The notes under the pieces were generated by a model that was not told the DNA's origin, did not search any database, and was given only the letters and a program-made list of their open reading frames with translations. Shown here piece by piece: positions 1 to 9,622 of a stretch of 64,000 nucleotides of DNA. This stretch comes from Moniliella sp. 'wahieum' (taxonomy: Eukaryota; Basidiomycota; Moniliellomycetes; Moniliellales; Moniliellaceae). The stretch spans positions 310,001 through 374,000 of the forward strand of contig RSEE01000051.1 in assembly GCA_003971905.1 (NCBI GenBank). Direction: 5' to 3'. How positions within the stretch are numbered: position 1 is the stretch's first letter; every line of letters starts with the position of its first letter. The position numbers and the translations under genes are program-made.

Positions 1-3000
1 GGCGCAACAAGGCCTTGTGCGCTTCTTGCAGTTGTAGTTCACGAGCGTGCATGTCCCGTCGCTTGGAGAGCTCACTCGCCCCGCTTTGGGCACGCGCACG
101 CCCCCCGCCACTGGAGCGAAGAGGGTTGGGTGCTTGGACGCTTCCTTCGGCGGAGGTACGGCGGGCTGCTACGGTCTTTTGATCGGAGGACACTTCCATC
201 CTCAAGAGCGGAGAGGGACGGTGCATGTCCACTGCACTGCTGGACCTAGAGGGGGGAAGGATACGTCCCCCCTTGGCCAAGGGTGTGCCCTGTGCCCGAC
301 GCTGTGGGCTCGGGGAGGTGCGGCCAGTCGAGGTGGATCCTGGGACAGACAGAGGTGTCAGGGAACTATCCTTCGCTGGCCAGAGCGTTGACAGCGGCCG
401 TTCTTCCTCCGAATCTGACTCACTCGCCGCTTCGGGCACGATGGCAAATTCGGGCACAGCCTCGCTCCTACGGCGCGGCAAGCTAGGCATCCCCAGTGCC
501 GGCGCGATAGGTGCGACTGGCAAGGAGGTGGAACGGGGAACGTAAGGTCGCATCAACGTCTTTTCTTCCTCTTCCCCTTCCTCGACATGCTCCAACGATA
601 AGGGCGATCGTTTGAGCGGCGTGGAGGACCGAGTGAGCCTGTCCATTGACAAAGAGCGAGGTGGAGTGGGAGTGTGCGCCCCAGTGCCAGGTATAAGCGA
701 GTGCGTCGATTGGCGCCGATTGGCCATGGTGATCGTCACATCGGCCCCTCGTCTTCCCCGCCGGGTGACACGGTCAGGGGCAGCCAAGGCGCTGAACGGC
801 GCCTGGAGTTGACCGATCCTACCGTGGCCATTGACAGGGTCGACTGGCGCTTGGCCGAGGCAGAGAGGAAAGGAAGCGAATCCTGTTCCGCCCGGGCCCA
901 GTCCCGGTAGTAAGGGAGGCAACGTGGCTGAACCGGCGATAACGGAAGGGCGAGTCAGATGCGGTGGAGGGTAGAACAGTAGAAACGGACGTTGTCGTCC
1001 GGGTTGCCTCGACCGTGCAGCAGGGGCAGAGGGCTCTTGCTCACGTCCTTGGCTCGTTGTAGCAACGAGGGCCTGCATCCGTGGGCTGAAGGACAAGGGC
1101 TGCATACCTTGTCTCGCGCTGACAGAGGGGTGTAAGGTCCGTCTCGTTTGGCTCCACGACCCATTCGCAGCACCGCTCTTTAAACCTGGGACGCGCTGCC
1201 CACCGTGCCAAGCCATGCGATGGGCTAAGGACTTGGCTGTTGGGCTGGACGACCAGAGGTGAGACCAGTGCTTCAGCCCGAGCCGTCTGGCCTGCCCGAC
1301 CGGCCAAACTCACCACGGATGGAGGAACAAGGTTCTGACCGTACCGCTTTTCGAGCGGGACAAGCTCCTGGACTTGAAATGAGGAAGTAGATGTCTTGTC
1401 TGAGTTCAAGAGGCGCACAAGGATCAAAGAACGGCCGAGGGCCGCACGGAGATGACGTGCAGCACCGTAGGTGCTCTCATGGGCATGGACAGCATGAGAC
1501 AAGTTCATACTCCTCGGAAACGTCAAGTCGGTCACCAGTCCCTTATTGACAGTCTGAGTGGCGGTAACGAGGAGCGCTTGTACATCCGGGCTCAGTGTTC
1601 CAGCTGGGGATACCATAGCGGCCAAAACAGTGGACCCGATGCTACGAGTACTTCGGGACCAGGACTTGCTGCACTAGGGTCCTCCGCCACCAACATAGCC
1701 TCTTTGAGGGCAACGGCGATGCGAGGCTGGAGCTTGAGTAAAGTGCAGTTGTACAACGCCCTTTTTGTTCCCGAGTCGAGCATGGCCAGTGCGTCGGGGA
1801 TAACAGGGGGGAACTTGATGAATAGATGGTACTTTTCCTGCGTTCTGCGCTGGATGAAAGGATAGGCGATCGGGCCTTTTTGAATGCAACTGCAGAAGCC
1901 AAGGTAGAGAGGCGTGGGATCTTGATGCCGAGAGAAGCACGGGAGCTGTGGGGGCGCTCGAAGTGTTGAAGGCCGGCTCAATGGTCGTATCCGACAGCAA
2001 CGACGATGTGGAGGATAGGACAGTGGATCGCTTTGACGTAGACAAGGTACCACTGGCGTCTGGAATGGTGGGAGGGTATTGGTCCTTAGCCATGTCGTTC
2101 ACGAGGAAGTTGGGTGAGACCGACGCCGAGACTGAAGCAACCGGGGGGGGGATGACCTCCTGTTGAGTCCCGAGCGACGGAGACGCGGCCAAACGGACGG
2201 GTCGGTTCACAAGATCGGTACCAGACCCTAGGGAAGGCGTCAGCTCTGGCGGAGGTGCCAATAACTTCCAAGGAGCAAAGGCAGGTTGGCCGGGCGTCAG
2301 GCCAGGCTCCAAGTTGAGTGCGTCGGCAAGGAAATCAGGCACAGGGAGAGGGGGAGGCTGTGAGGAGCTTGGCAAAGTCGACGAAACCGTGGGGGAATGT
2401 CTACGCAAACCCGTGTCCCTGTTTGGTTTCATCGGGGTACGCAATGATGCATGGGGGGCCGGTGCCAATTCTTCCTTAATGGCAGGCGGCAATCCGAATT
2501 GAGATGTTGCGGCGGGGGTGATCTGTGCGCAAGTACATGTCAGTGGATGTATTTTCAACAAGCAATCAATAGGTGAAAAGCACATACGGTATGGACTTGG
2601 CCCTGGGCATTGACAACCTGACCCGGCGAAAGGTCAAGACCGTCAAGGGGGGCAGCAACAGTCAAGTATGTGGAACGGCTCGGTACCATCATCGGCGCGG
2701 ACGCTGTTGGAGGCAATGGCGGGGGGCACAGATCGTGCGAAGAGAAAGAAGTACGCTCAGTATCGGGTGACGGATCATTGGTGGTCGTGGGGAACGAAGC
2801 TAAGCTAGATGAGGGGGAGGCGGTGTACCCCCTGCGGGTTGAAGTGAGGGCTGGGTAAGTCTAAGGGACTCGATTCGCGCGACAATCCAGCCACCACATC
2901 TGGCAAGATTGGGGTGAACGTATCCGACCCCACAGGAGCAGCCGCTGACGTTTCCCGACCTGGCGCGGTGGCTGGAGGGAGAGTAGAGTGCTTTTTGAGC

Positions 3001-3733
3001 AGGCCGAGGGACCCTGAACGGAGCTTGGTCCATCGCTTCTCCTTGCGAGTCACCATTTTGTCCGTCTCATACGGGGCGGTGGGCTGGGTCTCCACGGGTG
3101 AAGGCACGGGCGACGCCATCTGGGCGTCAGTCACGGGGGAAGGTGGTGCGGTGACGGACAGGTTGGAGCAGGAACAAGGGTCGGAGAGGGATAACAGAGA
3201 GGGGGAGCTGGTGCCGGTGCTGGAGGGGGCGTGTCGGAGCCAAGGGGCATGGGGCGGGACAAGGGAGGTGTCAGAGTTGAATGCAGGAGGGCATTCACTG
3301 TGCGCCGCCACCTGGAGGGGTCGGAGGGACGCTGGGGCCGAGTCGAGCTGGGCTGTGCTGCTGCTGCCCGAGGGCGGTGGGTAGTCTGGGCTGGCCGAGG
3401 GAAGCTGAGGGGTGGAGGCGGAGGTGGTGGGGAGGGCGGAAGAGGGGGGGAGAAGGCCAGGCTGGGAGCAGGCGGCAGGGGGGAGATGTGGGGTTGCGGT
3501 CGGGGTTTCCGCGGAGGGGTTGAGGCGGGCGGCGGCGCGGGAAAAGAAGCCGCGAGCGCGTCCAAAAGCGGAGGAGGAGGAGGAGGAGGGGAGGAGGAGT
3601 GGCGCGAGAGGGCATGTCGGAGCAGCGGCGCCAAGACAGGCGCACACACGGCGTGGGACAGAGGCAGAGGAGGGGCCGGAGGAGGTGGTGGGGGGGCGGT
3701 GGCGGCGGTGCTGGAGGTAGATGCGGCTGGCAT
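1..3733 (-). CDS. Ser/Pro-rich protein of unknown function, 3' end outside the window
   Basis: I do not recognise this gene. On the minus strand, coding-looking frames can be followed from about 3.7 kb to base 1 with no final stop in the window. One intron is clear: 2587 to 2523, donor GTATGT, acceptor CAG, phase 0. A second acceptor lies near 2836 and further junctions near 1890, 1640 and 1100 are likely but not fixed. The N-terminal third is Pro/Ser low complexity. A basic stretch follows (KRWTKLRSGSLGLLKK), then two better-structured blocks around 1.65-1.88 kb (RRTQEKYHLFIKFPPVIPD) and 1.3-1.6 kb. The last part is Ser/Thr/Pro-rich with PPRSLSMDRL and an acidic run, ending in a helical KRRDMHARELQLQ stretch at the window edge. 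The start at 3733 is a guess; 3647 and 3898 are alternatives. Such composition is typical of fungal regulatory or cytoskeletal scaffolds, but no domain supports that here. Confidence 0.55.
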
Positions 3734-5205
3734 TGCGTCATCGATGAGCGCAAGGGCAATCCATACGCCAAGGGGAGCTGTGCCGGCTGGGGTGCGTTGC
3801 GCCTTGGCTTTGGCTGTGGCTGCTTTGCCCCGCCACATGCGTCTGGGTGGAGGAGCACCCTGGCTAGACACCACACTATCCCGCCCGCTGCCCGGCAACG
3901 CTGTGTGCTGCGGGCCGCAGGCAGAGGTATACGCAGTACTAGGTACTACGCAGTGCGCATGCGTCCGTAGGGTTGGCGCTTGGACGGCTTTTCGTCGTAC
4001 CTCAGTACGCGTGCGCTGCGCTCGAGCGTGGGTCTCAGACTGGGATCTTAGATCGCAGATCGGAGACGCGATCTACACTGCTCCTCCGTCGTCCCATCCA
4101 CCACAGCGCCCCACTGCCCCCACCCGCCGAGAGGATGCGCCGCAGCGTGCCATTCTGTCATTCGAAGCTTCAAGCTTCACGAGCTTCAGCTTCACGCTTC
4201 ACACCCATCCTACTTCAAGCTTGAACTTCAAGCTTCACTCGCTTCACTTCAAACGCCGCAAGCTCAAGCCAACCAAGCCTCCTGTCCTCAGCCTCGCATG
4301 CTCAGTCTCTTGGGTACTCCACTGCTCAGTTCATTAATCATTGCATGTTAGGCTCAGGCGCTCAGGCTTACAGTACTACACGCCTCAGGCACTCAGGACT
4401 CGGATTACTCAGCACACTCGGTTTTTTACTCAGCTCAGGCGCTCGCGCTGCTCGGGCTCTGCAGGCTCCCAGGCTGAGCACACAGGTTCAATGATTAATG
4501 AACGTTGAACGCCACTGCAACGTGCTCCGAAGACTCAAAGCGCCACCTGAACTCAGCTGCATTCTGACAGGGCGTGATAATAGCAGCGCACAGGCTGAGC
4601 GCCGGCATTGAACGTTGAACGTTGAACGCGTTCAACCTCGCAACCGCACAGTCGCCACCATGTCCACACCGGCCACCCCACATCTACCAACGCTCTCCTT
4701 CCAACTTCAGTAGCTGTTCAACTATATAGCGGTAACATACCACTCTATCTTCAGTAATTGTGTGCTCGTATATCTGCCGCCGAGTTCGCATCCATCCACA
4801 TCCATCCCAGTGCCCTTGTGAAGCCTATAACCGAAGTACGTAAGTAAGTACTATGGCGCGACGGACCAGTCACGTACTGACATGTACTCCTCCGAGTCGA
4901 CACGAGCCCAACGCTGCGCTCTAATGCCACCGTTGTCGCGTTGTCCCACCGGATCTCCAATGGTAATTGGGAATTCTCAGGAATGCATTTTGAGTGTGGT
5001 CTTTGGAATCGCTCGCATATTTGTCAAGCTTCAAAAGGTCAATCAGTCATTGTCAGTGTAGCCGGTCGACTGACAATGGCTGCCATTAAAAAAAGAAAAG
5101 AACGTACTGCGCAATTCCGTAGCATTTGCAAAAGTTGGTGCTGTAGTAGGCACATCAACGCATCCACAACTCCTGCTGCCGCCGGGTTCGCTTCCAAAAA
5201 GCACG
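3734..5205. repeat. Intergenic stretch with islands of short palindrome-based repeats
   Basis: No gene is supported here. About 4147-4250 repeats GCTTCAAGCTTCA-like words around AAGCTT. About 4350-4470 repeats CTCAGG/GGCTCAGGCGCTCAGG words. About 4605-4635 holds three close copies of TTGAACG around AACGTT. Similar islands recur elsewhere in the window's intergenic DNA. Confidence 0.6.
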
Positions 5206-5356
5206 CGTTCCATGTTGGGCTCGAACCAACGACCTCCCGATTATCACAAGGCCGACCCGTCATTCGAGCCAGGCATCCCACTCCCGGTGCCGGGAGAGAT
5301 ATAGGAGGTACTGGATTAACAGTCGGACGCTCTACTACCAACTGAGCTAATAGAAC
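5206..5356 (-). tRNA. tRNA-Asn(GTT) with a 75-nt intron
   Basis: The reverse complement folds as a tRNA. The acceptor arm pairs GTTCTAT with ATGGAAC, the D arm is GCTC..GAGC, and the anticodon stem TCCGA pairs with TCGGG around the loop CTGTTAA, giving anticodon GTT at 5320-5318. The T arm is GTTGG-TTCGAGC-CCAAC. A canonical 37/38-position intron runs from 5316 to 5242 (75 nt), long for a nuclear tRNA intron. A T5 run just after the 3' end (CTTTTTG on the minus strand) is a good Pol III terminator. The discriminator base is G. Confidence 0.92.
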
Positions 5357-7857
5357 TTGTTCGTACCTGGCAAAGCAACCGGCAAAACTGGCACCTGAAG
5401 ATAGATAGACGATCCTCTCCGCAGTATTGAGTGCGCGTAAACCCAGGCACGTGTGGCCAACAACACTGCCTTTCTTTTGTTGTGCGCCGCGTTATTGGTT
5501 AGGGTACGTGATTTACAATTGGCCTGTCCGGTTTATATATAGTACGACCCGCGCGATCTGTTTGCGGCATTGTAAGACACCAGCGCGCCGCGCCCGGGCT
5601 GGCTTTTGATGTTATGGCTGCTGTGGCATGTGGCCTGAGATTCTAAGATCCTCGATCCCCGAGGCCTGAGGCCTGCGGTCGAGGATATATCCTGGGCCTG
5701 ATCCTGAGAGGCTGAGGCCCTCAGCTTGAGGCCCGAAGCACACTGGCCTGCACTGGCTCAACAGGCTGGCCACACCAGGGCATCCAATATTCATCGATCA
5801 TCGATCATCGATCATCGATCATCCGCAATTGCGCGTTCTGAAAAGGTCAAGTATATTTCGCCACACTGCGACGTGCAACAGTAGCGGCACTCTTCTCAAC
5901 ACTACTACATCGTGCATACTAGCTACCTGCAAGCTGTACGCCCGATGGGCTCGATGAGCGAGTCTGGTAGGCGCAGCACGCAGACGGGCATTACGCATTA
6001 TGTTTCCTCGCCCCCTATCTATGTTTTGCAACGATGCTATTATATGAATACAACCGACAGTCCAAAACACATTAGTACCTATTACTGCGGTGTAGCAGCA
6101 ACAGCCACTATAGTCCATCCGAAGAACGGTGTGCTGTGCTTTTCCCGCGGAGATTCTGTTGAAGCTGTAGAAGCTTGAAAACCTTGAATGTGTCAATATC
6201 AATGCGTTGTGTATATCTGTCTCGTCTCGCTAGGCTCAGGGATCTGTGACGCTTTACAGGGCCCTCTTTTGCAGCTTCTGTGCATATTTGCACCCGTGGA
6301 GGCACTGGTATACTTGGTTGGCCACACTTCCACACTTTTTTGTATGACCCAATCAGTCTCGTCTTTAACATGCACTCAAACATCTTGCAAGCAAAAGTGG
6401 GTGTTCTTCTACCATACAGCATAGGCAGTTGAGTTAGCGTGACCACACGACAGAGGTCTTCTGTATCAAAAACGTTCATCAACTGTCAAATGATGTGAAG
6501 TGTGACATGTGAAGCTGAAGGTTGAAGCTTGTGAAGATTCGTAGTTGTTGAGGTAGCGCTTATAGCCCCCGTCTCCAACACATTAAAACGCATTATAGGG
6601 CAGCACGTTTTGAGCATGTCCTTTTGACATGGGAGAGCGACACTTTTCAGCGCGTTTCATGGATCTCGTCCGCGTGTTTCCTATTGCCCCACTTCTATAT
6701 CAGTATGTATATCAGTATGGCGGTAATATTTGACAGTGAAGCTTGAAGCGTGTGCGTGAGGAACGCTTGAGCTGCCAGATATATCCCCTCTTCGTGTAGT
6801 AGTCCCATCCCGTAGAGGGCGGACCTTTTGCATCCGTCCGGAATGAGTGTCGTTTTATACATCCCTCTTGCTCGCCTTCTGCCACGTGAACAAGAACGAG
6901 GTGGATCCTTTCATCTCTTGTGCATTTTCCGGCCTATATTATTGGTTGGTACTTACATGTTACATCGTATGCATCCAGATCGACACCGTTTTGAGATATC
7001 AATCAACCAAATGCAGTGGGGTAGTATTTTTGTCAACGGTGTTGCCTCAGTCCAGTTCGGCATGTTAGCCTGTGAGATAGAGAACACGACATGTGCTCAC
7101 AGCCAAAATCCAATTCACTTTTCATCATCTGGTCCGCATGTTTCTTCTTCGGTCCAGACCGTCCATACGTTTGTGTCAGTCACATCTGTTGCTCTCCAGT
7201 CTCCTGTTGACTCAACATACTAATAATGGGCAACTTGGATAGATTATAACGGAAGTGCCCCCACGGATGGAAACCTATTACACAGTAGAAGTTATATTAG
7301 TAGACTGCGAGAGTGATGAATTGATCCTAACAAAAGATCATCTCAGCTGTGGAACAAAGGCTCCTGGCCATTACTGTCAAAAAACAAGCAATTTCTTTCT
7401 CTCTAATATCCTTCTGTCTAGGTTCAAACGGATAGCACCTTTCCGTCTCGCTACCACTACATAACTGCCGTATAGGCGCCACGCCGCAGAAAAACCACAT
7501 GCCATGAACAGGATAGACTCTACTGTCGAGCATTGCTTCCGTATCTTTTCCCCGGGCGGAGTTCTCTCGGTTTACCACAGTCGAACTACGTGCTCTCATT
7601 TCTCCAACTAACTCGAAAAAAAAATGCATACCTGAGAGAGGCAGACTGGGAGAATGGGAATGGACGAATTGTTCGGTGAATCAGAATGATATATGACCAC
7701 GTCTCAAACGCGTGTTGATCATAGAGTGTCGGCGCTTCAGGAGAAGTTTGTCCTACCTTGAACGAAGGCGATGATCCCAAGAGAACAGGGAAACTCAATG
7801 GATTGCCTCAACATCCAATAGCAGAAGACAAAATGGTCAATCACAACAGGCGCGCAT
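5357..7857. other. Gene-poor intergenic region
   Basis: I find no convincing gene. Open frames are short, lack domains and do not extend through splice sites. At 5640-5745 there is a dense patch of GAGGCCTGAGGCC-like words, and at 5792-5823 four tandem copies of the 7-mer CATCGAT. The 6.0-7.7 kb part is less GC-rich than the coding regions and may hold old repeat debris that I cannot identify. Confidence 0.5.
5792..5823. repeat. CATCGAT heptamer tandem repeat
   Basis: Four perfect head-to-tail copies of the 7-bp word CATCGAT followed by a partial copy. The word contains the palindrome ATCGAT. It fits the window-wide pattern of short repeats centred on palindromes. Confidence 0.9.
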
Positions 7858-8275
7858 TTAAGCGCTCTTGCTCTTGTGGTGCTTGTCCTTGTGCTCCTTA
7901 GACTTGTGCTCCTTGGACTTGTGCTCCTTAGACTTGTGCTCCTTGGACTTGTGGTCTTCCGCACGCTTGCTGGCCGTCGGCTTGGCAGCCTTGGACTTGT
8001 GGTGCTTGGTCTTGTGTTCCTTGGTCTTGTGCTCCTTGGACTTGTGGTGCTTACGCGCCTCCAGTTCCGGGGCAGCAACCCCAAATTCACGCTCCTGCAA
8101 GTTCTGGTTGCCAGAAACGTCCACCGCACGTTCAGCAACGGGCACGTTGTTCACGGAGAGTGCCTCTGCAGCGAGAGAGTTTGGGTCAGCCGCGCTACAA
8201 TCAAAATCGGAGTTGCTTGTACTCACGAGCACATGCGGCAGAGACCGCGAGGACAGCGAGAAGGGAGAAACGCAT
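7858..8275 (-). CDS. Small secreted Lys/His-rich pentapeptide-repeat protein
   Basis: A two-exon gene encoding about 118 residues. Exon 1 is 8275-8227, and the intron 8226-8166 (61 nt) has GTGAGT and CTGCAG ends. Exon 2 runs to the TAA at 7860-7858. Exon 1 encodes a classical signal peptide (MRFSLLAVLAVSAACA), with cleavage predicted soon after it. The mature part has a neutral-acidic propeptide-like stretch of about 45 residues. It then becomes almost only Lys, His, Ser and Glu, with HKTKEH units followed by five HKSKE(H/D) units and a KHHKSKSA end. A dibasic site in TASKRAEDHK, between the two repeat blocks, looks like a Kex2 cleavage site. The start is chosen because it gives the signal peptide and a TATA box lies about 100 bp upstream. 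I infer a secreted, possibly kexin-processed repeat protein, perhaps an effector, cell-wall or metal-binding peptide. No homologous family is recognised. Confidence 0.82.
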
Positions 8276-8371
8276 GTTGGTAGCGAGAAGTTGTACGTGA
8301 AGGGAGGAAGGGTGGCGCTGGAAGTGAGGAGGGTTGAGGGTGGGGGGTGAAGAGAAGGAGCATGAGGGGAG

Positions 8372-8379
8372 ATTATATA
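8372..8379 (-). promoter_or_regulatory. TATA box of the secreted repeat-protein gene
   Basis: The minus strand reads TATATAAT about 100 bp upstream of the ATG at 8275. A consensus TATA box at this spacing suggests a strong or inducible promoter. Confidence 0.6.
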
Positions 8380-9622
8380 CCCGTTAGATCTCCGGTATGG
8401 GCAGCGGGTGTACGCATGGATTGGGGGCTGCGATTGTGCCAGGGGGGTCAAATGGGCAGCAGGCCACAGTTTCTCACCCGCGCGTTCCATTGAGGGACTT
8501 GGGAACCCCCTGCCACCAGTCACTCCCACGGCTTCTCGGCTCTCGTATCGGCAGACTTGTTGAGTAAGAGTAGGCTATAGCCCGCCATCGGACTTCGGCG
8601 TCGTCCGCATTCAGCCCCACATTTTTGGCTCCGACGCGCAGCGGCTCACAGTGGCTCAGCGTTGCGGCACAGCAGTGGTGTGGTCCTATGCGCTTAGCGC
8701 TTACCGGTTACCATTTAACGTTTAACGTTATTACGCGCTACCTCCCAACCGGAGCGAGCGATCCAAGATTCCAGAACACGCACACAGGCCCTGTGCCAAC
8801 CTGTCACGGCAAATCGAGTCGTTCGCGCTCGCCGCTCGGGACCAGTGTTGGTAAACAAGAGAGCTCTGAGCGCTCTGAGCTCTGAGCCTCAGCAGACGTT
8901 CGCGCTCGGTCACATTCTACACTGGCACCGTGCCTTGCATATTGTATGACCGAGAGCAGTTCATGATGTTCTTCGCTCTGGTCCGTGTGCCGCGGACTGC
9001 GAGCTCCGGGTGGCCATTCGCGCTCGTTCTAGACCACGGCGCAAAACGGCTCGTGATTCGCGTGATTACCTCGATTACCCCCACACGGTGTTCCTGTGTT
9101 CCTTTGTACCTTTGTGCACGAGCCACGTGGGTCGGGAGCGCAGGGCAGAACGTGTGGAGGGTAACAGAACAGCCCATCCTGTCCTTCTGCGGCGTCCACA
9201 AGCTCCATGCTTCCCACGACCCCCCCCCAATTAATTAATCAAACGTTTCCTGTTTAATCTGAGATCTGATCCGAATCGCCACCGAAACGGGAGCGTCGGC
9301 AAACGTTTTGCTCCTGAGAGCTTTTGATGACAACATATCACATGGAAAGAGCGCGAGGCTATACGCAGTACAGGAAAGCACGCTATGGCTCGTACGCGTG
9401 ATGCGCGTGATGCGGCTCTCAACTGACTCCCTCAGGCAAAAGCATGACATATATACCAACGGAGCGACGGGTTAACGTATCAACACTAAGGCAAGGTGCC
9501 GGTGACATACAGTCATTGTGACGAGAACGTGCGCGACGAAGGCGTTGAGGACGACGATAAGACGCTAGGAAGGCAACGTGGAGGATCGCGGGCGAACGGG
9601 GGCGGAGCAGAAAGATATGCTC
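8380..9622. repeat. Intergenic region with palindromic word islands
   Basis: No gene is supported. At 8693-8745 there are GCGCTTAGCGCTTACC and TTTAACGTTTAACGTT words. At 8858-8890 the hexamers GAGCTC and AGCGCT alternate with CTGAGC. The rest shows no coding signal I trust. Confidence 0.5.

Noticed and set aside
3231-4337. Gly-rich 368-codon plus-strand frame
   Set aside because: Antisense of the Pro-rich minus-strand coding region; poly-Gly is the complement of poly-Pro codons and there is no domain.
5792-5823. CATCGAT repeat as a CRISPR array
   Set aside because: Units are 7 bp with no spacers, and the genome is eukaryotic.
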